DNA of 49,061 nucleotides from CAZSCF01 sp964547585. GTDB taxonomy: Bacteria; Patescibacteriota; Minisyncoccia; Moranbacterales; UBA2206. Below, piece by piece: positions 16,609-23,944 of this stretch. The notes beneath the pieces were generated by a model. It was given only the letters and a program-made list of their open reading frames with translations. It was not told where the DNA came from and made no database searches. The DNA is taken from contig CAZJOI010000005.1 of the NCBI GenBank assembly GCA_964547585.1, positions 1-49,061 on the forward strand, given 5' to 3'. The position numbers and the translations under genes were made by a program. How positions within the stretch are numbered: the stretch's first letter is position 1; each line of letters begins with the position of its first letter.

Positions 16609-17250
16609 ATGGAGGATCAAAAAAACATAGAAAAACTAAATGAATTTATCCAGAAAGTGGACACCCTGAAAAAAGAAAATAAACTGGACCTTTCTTCTGA
16701 TCAAGATTTGTCGATTGCCATAATGAACCTGGCTAGCATTGAGGAGCATTTCTTTTTCACGGGTGGCAAACTAGAAAAAACTGAGTACTATGATCTGATT
16801 AAGGATGTTCGGGAGATGAGAAAAGAATTAATGCTAAAAATAGTTAAAGAACCCGAAGGCGAAATTTGGTGCATATCGAAACATTTACTCGCAGCTTCTT
16901 ATCGCTTAATGGAAGTTGGAACCAAACAGCTGGGTCGAGATAAAAAAGAAGAAGCCTACGGTTTATTTAACAAAGCCTATCAGCTCTACTCCCTTTTCTG
17001 GGGATTGAATATGAAATTAATACCTGTTAGCAATATAAAAAAAATAGATGAGGAATCTTTAAATAAACATGATGAAGAAAAAAACCTTGCCCGCAATGCT
17101 ACGCCCGCCAGCAACGATGTTGCAACTTCGGGCAGGCATAGCGTTGCCCGCCCGCATGACTCGCGCAGCGTGTCGGACGTGGCAGGCGGGGGATTTATGG
17201 GCAAGCTTGGGCTTTTGGTCAAAAAAGCTATCGATTGTTGTATAGAATAG
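16609..17250 (+). CDS. Helical hypothetical protein with in-frame REP insertion
   Basis: 213 residues. The first 145 or so are strongly helical and charged (KLNEFIQKVDTLKKENK, LAASYRLMEVGTKQLGRDKK), with a TPR-like look near KEEAYGLFNKAYQLYSLFWG. Residues about 161-195 are translated REP-like hairpin DNA (17089-17192), unlike the rest in base and amino-acid composition. The C-terminus FMGKLGLLVKKAIDCCIE resumes the native style. It is cotranscribed with the CPVC membrane protein, so the two may work together. Function unknown. Confidence 0.6.
   Translation: MEDQKNIEKLNEFIQKVDTLKKENKLDLSSDQDLSIAIMNLASIEEHFFFTGGKLEKTEYYDLIKDVREMRKELMLKIVKEPEGEIWCISKHLLAASYRLMEVGTKQLGRDKKEEAYGLFNKAYQLYSLFWGLNMKLIPVSNIKKIDEESLNKHDEEKNLARNATPASNDVATSGRHSVARPHDSRSVSDVAGGGFMGKLGLLVKKAIDCCIE
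17089..17192. repeat. REP-like GC-rich hairpin cluster inside a coding region
   Basis: A 104-bp GC-rich block stands out from the AT-rich surroundings. It contains nested inverted repeats: GCAAC-GAT-GTTGC (17111-17123), GCCCGCC with a later CGGGC, and CCCGCC with GGCGGG at the right end. The reading frame passes through without a stop. Related GCCCGC/GCGGGC hairpins occur in murE (42875-42911) and beside tRNA-Gly (about 44000-44113). Confidence 0.75.
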
Positions 17251-17260
17251 TAAGAAACAA

Positions 17261-17300
17261 AAAAACACCGTCGATTTATTTCTAATGGTGTTTTTATTTT
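17261..17300 (+). terminator. Intrinsic terminator of the CPVC gene pair
   Basis: AAAAACACC (17261-17269) pairs with GGTGTTTTT (17287-17295), and T-rich sequence follows. It lies between two convergent genes and may work for both strands. Confidence 0.75.
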
Positions 17301-17310
17301 TTACAAAAAA

Positions 17311-18576
17311 TTATTTTTTGCTGGCATAGGTTCCGGCAGCGTGTCCTGTGCTCCAACAGATCTGCAAATTGAAACCTCCTGTTGGTCCATCCACATCCAG
17401 AATTTCACCGGCTAAAAATAAATTTGAAATAATTCTGGATTGCATGGTCTTGGAATCAACTTCATGAACATCTATTCCTCCACTGGTTATAATAGCCTGA
17501 TCAAAATCGGCCAGCTTTAATGCCGTTACATTCAAATTTTTCAATAGATGCAGCATCCTTTTTCTTTCGTCCTGAGTGATAAAATGGATTTTTTTCTTGG
17601 CATCAATTTCTGAGAGTTGAATAAAAGTTTCAATCATTTTTTGTGGCAAAAGTTCGCTCAGATAATTTTTGAAATCCTTTTTACCGTTTTCTGCGAAATC
17701 TTTTTGAATTCGCTTGTCTAGTTCAGGAAAATCTAAGGCTGGCTTCAAATCAACTTCAATCCGCACTTCTCCAAGTTGCAAAAGTTCGTCAACTTTTTTG
17801 CTGACATCCAAAATAATTGGACCACTCAAACCAAAATGAGTAAAAAGCATTTCTCCAAATCTCTCATCCTGTTTTTTGGTTCCTTGAAAAATATTTATCT
17901 TAACATTTTTAAGGCTGAGTCCCTGCAAATTTTTCACCCAATCCTCTTTTGTTTTTATGGGTGTGAGTGCCGGTCGTGGTTCAATTATTTTGTGACCCAT
18001 CTTTTTGGCAAAGACATAGCCTTCACCAGTTGATCCAGTTGCTGAATAACTTTTGCCACCCGAGCAAAGAATAAACTTATCAGCATATATTTTTTCCGTA
18101 CTTTTGCCATTGTCTATTTTTACCGATTGTATTTTACCCTTTTCTATTTCAAAACCTTTAACCCGATTATCGAACATTATTCTGACGTTTTTTTCTTTCA
18201 AATAGGCTACCAATTTATCCAGAACATCCTGTGCCTTATCGGACATCGGGAAAACGCGTCCGCCGCGTTCTGTTTTTGTTGGCAGATTTCTTGTTTCAAA
18301 AAAATTAGCTACTTCCTTTGGCCCAAAAGCCGCAAGAGAAGAAAACAAAAATTTACCATTCTTACCTAATTTTTCAATAAATTTTCGATCATCGAATTCA
18401 GCTTGTGTAATATTGCATCTCCCTTTGCCAGTTATCAAAAGTTTCTGACCCAGAGTTTTATTTTTTTCAATCAAAACTACCCGAGATCCCAACTCGGCTG
18501 CGCGTCCAGCCGCCATCATGCCGGCTGGCCCTCCACCAATTACAGCTATATCGAATTTTTGTTGAATTATTTTCAT
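17311..18576 (-). CDS. HI0933-family FAD-dependent oxidoreductase (YhiN-like)
   Basis: 421 residues. The N-terminal Rossmann FAD-binding motif VIGGGPAGMMAAGRAAELG is followed by the family signature LGQKLLITGKGRCNITQ. GGKSYSATGSTGEGY and the C-terminal FLAGEILDVDGPTGGFNLQ are also typical. The physiological reaction of this family is not established. It lies next to rubrerythrin in the same direction, but a long palindrome separates them, so cotranscription is uncertain. Confidence 0.9.
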   Translation of the reverse strand: MKIIQQKFDIAVIGGGPAGMMAAGRAAELGSRVVLIEKNKTLGQKLLITGKGRCNITQAEFDDRKFIEKLGKNGKFLFSSLAAFGPKEVANFFETRNLPTKTERGGRVFPMSDKAQDVLDKLVAYLKEKNVRIMFDNRVKGFEIEKGKIQSVKIDNGKSTEKIYADKFILCSGGKSYSATGSTGEGYVFAKKMGHKIIEPRPALTPIKTKEDWVKNLQGLSLKNVKINIFQGTKKQDERFGEMLFTHFGLSGPIILDVSKKVDELLQLGEVRIEVDLKPALDFPELDKRIQKDFAENGKKDFKNYLSELLPQKMIETFIQLSEIDAKKKIHFITQDERKRMLHLLKNLNVTALKLADFDQAIITSGGIDVHEVDSKTMQSRIISNLFLAGEILDVDGPTGGFNLQICWSTGHAAGTYASKK

Positions 18577-18582
18577 TTAGAT

Positions 18583-18613
18583 AAATTTCGCAGAGCTAAG
18601 CTCTGCGAAATTT
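18583..18613. terminator. Palindrome between rubrerythrin and the flavoprotein
   Basis: AAATTTCGCAGAGC and GCTCTGCGAAATTT flank TAA, giving a perfect 14-bp stem. It lies 5 bp after the rubrerythrin stop and just before the flavoprotein start. It may act as a weak terminator, and it also belongs to a group of compact palindromes seen at gene borders in this window. Confidence 0.6.
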
Positions 18614-18618
18614 TAGAT

Positions 18619-19176
18619 TTATCTTACTACTCCGATTCCCATATACCAGCCCTGCGGTTTCAGACAGAGTGGACATTTAACAGGTGCACTTTTACCTTTG
18701 TGAATGTACCCGCAATTCAGACATTTCCATTCGATTTCATCTTCACTTTCAAATAACTTTCCTGCCTCCAGTTTATCTGCTAAAATTTCAAAACGCTCAG
18801 CATGTTTTTCTTCCACCTCAGCCACTTCTTTGAATAAAATAGCTGCGATTTCATCTCCCTCTTCGCGTGCCTCTCTTTCAAATTCTGGATACATCTTGCC
18901 AAACTCAAATTTTTCTCCCTCGACCGCATGACGCAAATTTTCCAAGGTTTTCCCAAGCGGATAAATATCATAGGTATTAGTCATCTCAGTTTTGTTCTTG
19001 ATTTTTTCTAATTCTTCTTTGGCATGTACTCTTTCATTGTCTGCTGTTTCTTCAAAAACCCTGGCAATCCAAACCAGGCCTTCTTTCATCGCCTCAGCTG
19101 CATAGTAAGTATATTTATTTCTGGCTAATGCCTCGCCCGCAATGGCTTTCAATAAATTTTCTTGTGTTTTTTGCAT
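18619..19176 (-). CDS. Rubrerythrin
   Basis: 185 residues. The N-terminal ferritin-like four-helix domain (about 1-140) carries the diiron-type ExxRN and ExxH elements: GEALARNKYTYYAAEA, EETADNERVHAKEE and EVAEVEEKHAERFE. The C-terminal rubredoxin-like domain has CLNCGYIHKGK and CPLCLKPQGWYM, giving the four Cys iron site. Rubrerythrins reduce hydrogen peroxide in anaerobes, which fits an anaerobic fermentative host. The electron donor is not obvious here; the neighbouring flavoprotein is only a candidate by position. Confidence 0.93.
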   Translation of the reverse strand: MQKTQENLLKAIAGEALARNKYTYYAAEAMKEGLVWIARVFEETADNERVHAKEELEKIKNKTEMTNTYDIYPLGKTLENLRHAVEGEKFEFGKMYPEFEREAREEGDEIAAILFKEVAEVEEKHAERFEILADKLEAGKLFESEDEIEWKCLNCGYIHKGKSAPVKCPLCLKPQGWYMGIGVVR

Positions 19177-19315
19177 ACCCAGTAGTAGAACTTTGACAAT
19201 TTTTAACTTTATATAAATTATTAAGTTCTAGGTTAAATTATTAATTATTTTTATTATTCTAAAATTTAAGTCACTTTGGGCGAAGCCCAGTCAAAGATTC
19301 ACTACTGGGCATATG
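19174..19315. repeat. Imperfect inverted-repeat element upstream of rubrerythrin
   Basis: The left arm (19174-19197) and right arm (19290-19315) match as imperfect inverted repeats sharing CCCAGTAGT and CTTTGAC. The right arm holds a smaller GGGC-GAA-GCCC hairpin. It overlaps the rubrerythrin start codon. It resembles the MITE-like elements in size (142 bp) and design but has different ends. Confidence 0.55.
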
Positions 19316-19438
19316 TTTTTTGTTAATTTTTTTAAAGAATTGTGGAAATATCTTTTTTGAAGCTTATTGCAAAAATATCAATAAAGTTTTCTTCTTATCA
19401 ATTCGGCTCAAAAAATATATTTCCACAATGATATGCCC
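19307..19438. repeat. Second imperfect inverted repeat, sharing an end with the first
   Basis: GGGCATAT (19307-19314) pairs with ATATGCCC (19431-19438), and ATTGTGGAAATAT (19339-19351) pairs with ATATTTCCACAAT (19417-19429). Together with the preceding element it fills most of the 316-bp gap 19177-19492, which has no gene. Confidence 0.55.
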
Positions 19439-19462
19439 TTATCTTCTTCTATTTTAACATAA

Positions 19463-19486
19463 AAGCGATTCACTGGGGAACCGCTT
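19463..19486 (-). terminator. Probable terminator of typA
   Basis: AAGCGATTC (19463-19471) pairs with GGAACCGCTT (19477-19486), leaving one unpaired base. On the minus strand CTTTTATG follows, so the U-run is short. It lies 7 bp after the typA stop. Confidence 0.55.
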
Positions 19487-19492
19487 AAAAGA

Positions 19493-21274
19493 TTATTTTC
19501 TGCTTGCTCTTCTTCTGTCTATTTCAGTTAAAAATTGTTTTCTGAGACGCACGCTATGCGGCGTAACTTCCAAAAATTCATCTTCCGCCATAACTTCCAA
19601 ACCTCTCTCAATCGAAAGCTTTAGGGGTGGAATAAGCTGAATAGCTTCATCCGCACCAGAAGAACGCATATTAGAAAGCTGCTTACCTTTAATTGGATTA
19701 ACTGACATATCCAGACCCTTGGATGAATTACCAATAACCATACCCTCATACACTTCCGTAGCTGGATCAATATATAGAACTCCTCGGTCTTGCAAGTTCC
19801 AAAGAGAAAATCCCAAAGCTTTGCCCGTTACACAGGAAATCATCGAGCCAACATCACGTTTCTTGATTTCTCCAACGTGAGGACGATATCCAATAACTCG
19901 CGAACAAAGAATACCTTCTCCGCGCGTATCAATAATAAAATCACTGCGATATCCGAGCAGTCCGCGGGTTGGAACTTCAAAAAGCATTCTGACCTGTGAT
20001 CCAATTTTTTTCATATCGATCATAATACCTTTTCTTTTTCCAATTTTTTCAATAACCATCCCGGAATACATCTCTGGCACATCGACTGTAGCTTCTTCAA
20101 ATGGTTCTTGTTTTTGTCCATTTATATCTTTGATAATTACTTGCGGTTGAGAAACTTGAATTTCATAGCCTTCACGTCGCATATTTTCCATTAAAATCGC
20201 TACATGCAATTCTCCCCTGCCATAAACTTTGTATGAATCGGCAAAAAAATCAATTTTGAGTCCGACATTAACTTCTAATTCTTTTTCCAAGCGTTCACGA
20301 ATTTGTTTGTTGGTTACAAACTTTCCTTCGCGTCCAGCAAAAGGAGAATTATTAACCATAAAACTAAGCGAGATTGTCGGCTCGTCCACCAAAATAGCTG
20401 GTAAAGCCTCTTGCTCGGGATTTTCGCAAAGTGTTTCGCCAATATCAATAGTTGGAAAACCGGAAATCATTACAATGTCGCCAGCATAAGCTTCAGTCAC
20501 TTCTTCTCTTTGCAGCCCTTTGAAGGAAAAAAGTTTGGTCACTCTGCCAGTTTCAATTGCACCAATCATTTTTTTGAGAACCAACGTCTCTCCATTTTTA
20601 ACAGTCCCCTCATAGATTCTGCCGACAGCCAAGCGTCCCAAAAAATTATCATAGCCCAGATTAAAAGGTTGAAAACGAAAAGGTGCGTCCGTTTTAGCAG
20701 CGGCTCGTTTCACTTTCAAAAGAATGGTATCGAGTAACGGCGACAAATCGCTAGACTCATCTGTCAGATGATTTTTAGCAATACCTTGTTTCCCAATAGC
20801 ATAGACAGTGGTGAAATCAAGTTGTTCGTCAGTGGCTCCCAAATCCATGAAAAGCTCGAAAACTTGCTCTTGAGCCAAATCCGGATTTGCGGCTGGTTTA
20901 TCAATTTTATTAATCACTACAATTGGTTTTAAACCAAGTTCCAAAGATTTTTTGAGTACAAATCTGGTTTGCGGCATTGGACCTTCTTGTGCATCAACAA
21001 CCAAAAGTACGCTGTCGATTGATCGGAGAACACGCTCTACTTCTGAACCAAAATCAGCATGTCCTGGAGTATCCACAATATTAATTTTTGTGCCACGATA
21101 AAAAATCGAAGCATTTTTGGAATAAATGGTTATTCCCCGCTCCTTTTCCAAGGCATTTGAATCCATGCTCACATTTTCATCACTCTCCATGCCAGTCTGT
21201 TTCATGATGGCATCAGTCAGAGTGGTCTTGCCATGATCTACATGAGCAATGATAGCTATATTTCTAATTTCCAT
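19493..21274 (-). CDS. typA: Ribosome-associated GTPase TypA/BipA
   Basis: 593 residues, the usual family length. It is a translational GTPase that binds the ribosome under stress and cold and helps 50S assembly. G-motifs are visible: G1 AHVDHGKTT (about 10-18), G2 region ERGITI, G3 DTPGHADF and G4 NKID. The EF-G-like domains III and V and the BipA C-terminal domain follow (MYSGMVIEKIGKRKGIM, VPTRGLLGYRSDF, VEVTPHSVRLRK-like end). It stands alone between two terminators. Confidence 0.97.
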   Translation of the reverse strand: MEIRNIAIIAHVDHGKTTLTDAIMKQTGMESDENVSMDSNALEKERGITIYSKNASIFYRGTKINIVDTPGHADFGSEVERVLRSIDSVLLVVDAQEGPMPQTRFVLKKSLELGLKPIVVINKIDKPAANPDLAQEQVFELFMDLGATDEQLDFTTVYAIGKQGIAKNHLTDESSDLSPLLDTILLKVKRAAAKTDAPFRFQPFNLGYDNFLGRLAVGRIYEGTVKNGETLVLKKMIGAIETGRVTKLFSFKGLQREEVTEAYAGDIVMISGFPTIDIGETLCENPEQEALPAILVDEPTISLSFMVNNSPFAGREGKFVTNKQIRERLEKELEVNVGLKIDFFADSYKVYGRGELHVAILMENMRREGYEIQVSQPQVIIKDINGQKQEPFEEATVDVPEMYSGMVIEKIGKRKGIMIDMKKIGSQVRMLFEVPTRGLLGYRSDFIIDTRGEGILCSRVIGYRPHVGEIKKRDVGSMISCVTGKALGFSLWNLQDRGVLYIDPATEVYEGMVIGNSSKGLDMSVNPIKGKQLSNMRSSGADEAIQLIPPLKLSIERGLEVMAEDEFLEVTPHSVRLRKQFLTEIDRRRASRK

Positions 21275-21373
21275 ATGCTTAGTCTGAAGTCTGTAAAGTC
21301 CATAAAGCCAAAAGCCACTGATAGAAATATTTTTCGACTTTCATCTTGATAGACTTGAATGACTTTTTAAATT

Positions 21374-21396
21374 TAAAAAAACTGCCGCCAAGCAGT
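21374..21396 (-). terminator. Intrinsic terminator of the second lysozyme-like gene
   Basis: ACTGC (21381-21385) pairs with GCAGT (21392-21396). On the minus strand a run of seven U follows. The stem is short. Confidence 0.6.
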
Positions 21397-21454
21397 AAAA
21401 TCTCCAAAGCCACTAAACTATAGCAGGAATTAAAGAAAGTGTCAACAAAAATAT

Positions 21455-22075
21455 CTAGAAAACCTTTTCTACTTTTTCTTGATAATAGGCCACATCTTCA
21501 ATCCATTTTTCAACAGCCTCAGGATCATGACCAGAACAATCTTGACCACACTTCCAAACTACCATCTCAGAAGGCGTATTAATATCTTGATTCATCAGAT
21601 CTTGAATTCTGGTTCCAACCACATTTACTGCTTGCTTGGGATTCTTAAAACAACTATACCCAGAATCTGTTTGATTAAATGTCCCGCGATAACCCCAGTA
21701 ATTGAAACAGCTCCTTCCATCTTTTTGTGGAGAATATTTTCCCCAATTACTTTCTTTCTTAGCAATCGCTACCATATAGGCCGCCACTCTTTTATTTTTC
21801 TGTGCAATAAAAGGAATCATATCTTGAATTGGATGATCGGAAACCATCGAAGACATTCTTTTTTCAAATGGAGATGGTCCCGCATTTTCTGGGGAATGTT
21901 TTTCATTCTTAATTTGATTTCCAATACCGAACAACAGCGCACTAAATGTCATGGAAAAAATTATCAAAAAAGCCAAAAAACAATCTTCAATTGAAGGTTT
22001 TTCAACTTCAATTTCTTTTATCTGATTTTTTATTTTTTTTCGCCAGTTGACGAATTGTTTTTTTATTTTTTTCAT
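21455..22075 (-). CDS. Membrane-anchored lysozyme/transglycosylase-like protein, paralogue
   Basis: 206 residues. A basic N-terminus is followed by one TM helix (about 32-52) and the domain VAAYMVAIAKKESNWGK, CFNYWGYRG, KQAVNVVGTRIQDLM and MVVWKCGQDCSGHDPEAVEKW. It is a clear paralogue of the C-terminal domain encoded at 4705-5769. Both keep the KES Glu, the NYWGYRG block and the CxxDC pair. Here the long cytoplasmic N-terminal part is absent. A peptidoglycan-cleaving role is inferred from the transglycosylase-like ES motif. Confidence 0.6.
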   Translation of the reverse strand: MKKIKKQFVNWRKKIKNQIKEIEVEKPSIEDCFLAFLIIFSMTFSALLFGIGNQIKNEKHSPENAGPSPFEKRMSSMVSDHPIQDMIPFIAQKNKRVAAYMVAIAKKESNWGKYSPQKDGRSCFNYWGYRGTFNQTDSGYSCFKNPKQAVNVVGTRIQDLMNQDINTPSEMVVWKCGQDCSGHDPEAVEKWIEDVAYYQEKVEKVF

Positions 22076-22088
22076 TTTTTAGCTTAAA

Positions 22089-22222
22089 TTTATCCCTCAC
22101 CATTTATCGACTATTTCTAACTCTGGTTTTTTTTAAATTAAAAGATAAACAATTCAAACAAATAAACTCTTGTTAACAAGATCCTTGCCTACGGCAAGAG
22201 TCGATAAATGGTGAGGGATAAA
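22089..22222. repeat. MITE-like element, copy with perfect 23-bp ends
   Basis: The terminal inverted repeats at 22089-22111 and 22200-22222 are perfectly complementary over 23 bp, beginning TTTATCCCTCACC. The 134-bp element contains smaller palindromes (CTTGTTAACAAG and CTTGCC-TAC-GGCAAG). It lies 14 bp upstream of a start codon, so it forms the leader of the lysozyme-like gene. Confidence 0.85.
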
Positions 22223-22224
22223 GC

Positions 22225-22243
22225 AAAAACGGGCTGACACCCG
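22225..22243 (-). terminator. Terminator after the anchored TIM-barrel-like gene
   Basis: CGGG (22230-22233) pairs with CCCG (22240-22243), and U5 follows on the minus strand. The stem is short but the U-run is good. Confidence 0.5.
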
Positions 22244-22321
22244 CTCTTTTTCTTACCTACATATATATTATAGCACATTTTTCTCCATAAATCAACTTTT
22301 TTAGCGAGACTTCACCTCGAT

Positions 22322-23488
22322 TTATTTTTTTCCAGAAAGAATTTTATTAATCGCATCTTCATCCTGACAAGAATATTTGTTGTCTGGAGAATAATATCTT
22401 TTTTTCGGTCCGTAACAACCGCCATTTTCCTTATCCAAAACCCCAAACATGGGCATCAAAAATCCCATATTGCGAGAAGTGAAATATTTGTAGACATTTT
22501 GCAGCGTTTTATTTCGAGTTTCTCGATCCATTCTAGCAAAGATATCCAAATCATCAGTTTTAATGCCCGTCCAATCCAGATGCAGCAAAACGTTTTTGGC
22601 ATTTTTGGCATAAACTTCGTCCCAAAGCAATGCCCAGCAGCCGCCCCAGCGATCCAAACATGGCCCGCTAGGCAAATTACCATCTGCATCAATGCCAATT
22701 CCGCCTTCAATATAATCGAACACGGAAAGGAACTTTGGATCTTTCATGGTTCCGGTTTGTGCTCCAATAACAATATTTACTCCCTTATTTTTGGCATATT
22801 TTCTCATCTCCTTTATAACTTCAGAAATTCGATCTTCACCGTTGCCTCTTTGCAGATGCATTTGACCAAAAGTGAAGCTTTGGATTCCAAGATCGATGGC
22901 TTTTTGAGTAATATGACTCAAATAATCACGGTATTCTCCGCTGCCAAAATCAGCCTTGCATGAGTGCTCGCCCCAAATATTTTCGCTGCCGTTTTGGCAC
23001 ATTTTATCAAAATCAAAATAGCGATTTTCTTCTTCGTTCCAATATTTGGCGTTCTTCCTCAAGGCTTCCGCCAAAAACATTCCATAGACCACATCTTTTT
23101 TCGTTATTCGACCCATCACATAATCGATAGTATCGAAGTCTGGAGGAGTCATCCAAGTTTCCACTGCACGATGCAAATAATAACACTCTGAACGGTTAAT
23201 AAGATTGATATAGTCTTCGCGATCTGGATTATATTCAGACAACAGTCCATCAGCCACACAGCCTTGCCTTTTGAGCCTGTCCATGGAAACTGACTTTGGC
23301 TTGGGTCTTTCAATTCTGCTAACAGATAATGGCCTTTTTTGCCTTCTTTCTATTTTCACAAATTCAACTTCTTTTGGGGTATAATATTTTTTTTGCACCC
23401 AAAGTAAACCTGCCACTAATAAAGATAGGATTATTATAATAAAAAAAGCGTAGAAAGGATTTATTTTTTTTCGAAAATCTATATGCAT
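22322..23488 (-). CDS. Membrane-anchored extracellular protein, possible TIM-barrel hydrolase
   Basis: 388 residues. One TM anchor (about 10-30) precedes a basic linker and a large extracellular domain. Alternating strands and helices such as IDLGIQSFTFGQMHLQRG, NIVIGAQTG, FDYIEGGIGID, VLLHLDWTG and GFLMPMFGVL suggest a beta/alpha barrel like those of glycoside hydrolases, with acidic residues at strand ends. No known family signature could be confirmed. Paired Cys suit an extracytoplasmic setting. It lies just upstream of the MITE-like element and the lysozyme-like gene. Confidence 0.5.
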   Translation of the reverse strand: MHIDFRKKINPFYAFFIIIILSLLVAGLLWVQKKYYTPKEVEFVKIERRQKRPLSVSRIERPKPKSVSMDRLKRQGCVADGLLSEYNPDREDYINLINRSECYYLHRAVETWMTPPDFDTIDYVMGRITKKDVVYGMFLAEALRKNAKYWNEEENRYFDFDKMCQNGSENIWGEHSCKADFGSGEYRDYLSHITQKAIDLGIQSFTFGQMHLQRGNGEDRISEVIKEMRKYAKNKGVNIVIGAQTGTMKDPKFLSVFDYIEGGIGIDADGNLPSGPCLDRWGGCWALLWDEVYAKNAKNVLLHLDWTGIKTDDLDIFARMDRETRNKTLQNVYKYFTSRNMGFLMPMFGVLDKENGGCYGPKKRYYSPDNKYSCQDEDAINKILSGKK

Positions 23489-23540
23489 ATTATTTTCTTT
23501 GCATATTACATTATATTACAAAACCCAACAAAAATCCAGA

Positions 23541-23568
23541 GTAAAAAACAACCCCGATTGCTCGGGGT
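23541..23568 (-). terminator. Intrinsic terminator of the cold-shock gene
   Basis: ACCCCGA (23551-23557) pairs with TCGGGGT (23562-23568), loop TTGC. The minus-strand U-run is TTGTTTTTT. This is a textbook terminator. Confidence 0.9.
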
Positions 23569-23597
23569 CGTTTTGTTTTTCAATTTGAAAAATTGAA

Positions 23598-23798
23598 CTA
23601 GCTTCTTGATACGTTGGTTGCGTTTGGTCCTTTTGGGCTTTCGCTTACTTCGAACTCAACTGAATCGCCTTCTTTCAAATCATTGAATTGCACACCTTGC
23701 AATTCTTTTGAATGGAAGAAAAGATCCTTGTCGCTTCCTTCTGGGGTAATGAAACCAAAACCACGATCAGTCAGCTTCTTTATTGTTCCTTTTGCCAT
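23598..23798 (-). CDS. Cold-shock domain protein (CspA family)
   Basis: 66 residues forming one OB-fold cold-shock domain. RNP1 (RGFGFITPEG) and RNP2 (DLFFHSKEL) motifs bind single-stranded RNA or DNA. Such proteins melt RNA structure at low temperature. It stands alone with a strong promoter and terminator and a structured leader of about 100 nt, as in known csp genes. Confidence 0.95.
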   Translation of the reverse strand: MAKGTIKKLTDRGFGFITPEGSDKDLFFHSKELQGVQFNDLKEGDSVEFEVSESPKGPNATNVSRS

Positions 23799-23901
23799 TT
23801 TTATAGTAAAAGATTAGTTAAATGCACACTTGAGGTTTAGAGCCTAGGGCTCTTATGCAAGAAAAGTTCGACTAAACTGCTTTTGCATGCCACTGTGGCA
23901 C
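23799..23901 (-). promoter_or_regulatory. Structured 5' leader of the cold-shock gene
   Basis: The leader is about 100 nt from the predicted start site to the ATG. It contains palindromes AGAGCCTAGGGCTCT and TGCCACTGTGGCA, plus two repeated TTGCAT segments that could pair differently. In csp genes such leaders act as temperature-sensing RNA; that function here is an inference. Confidence 0.5.
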
Positions 23902-23907
23902 CTAATA

Positions 23908-23936
23908 ATAGTAGCATGTCTTGAATAAAAAGTCAA
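23908..23936 (-). promoter_or_regulatory. Strong promoter of the cold-shock gene
   Basis: Minus strand TTGACT (23931-23936), 17-bp spacer ending TGC, TACTAT (23908-23913): a near-consensus -35 with an extended -10. Confidence 0.8.
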
Positions 23937-23944
23937 TTGGCCCT

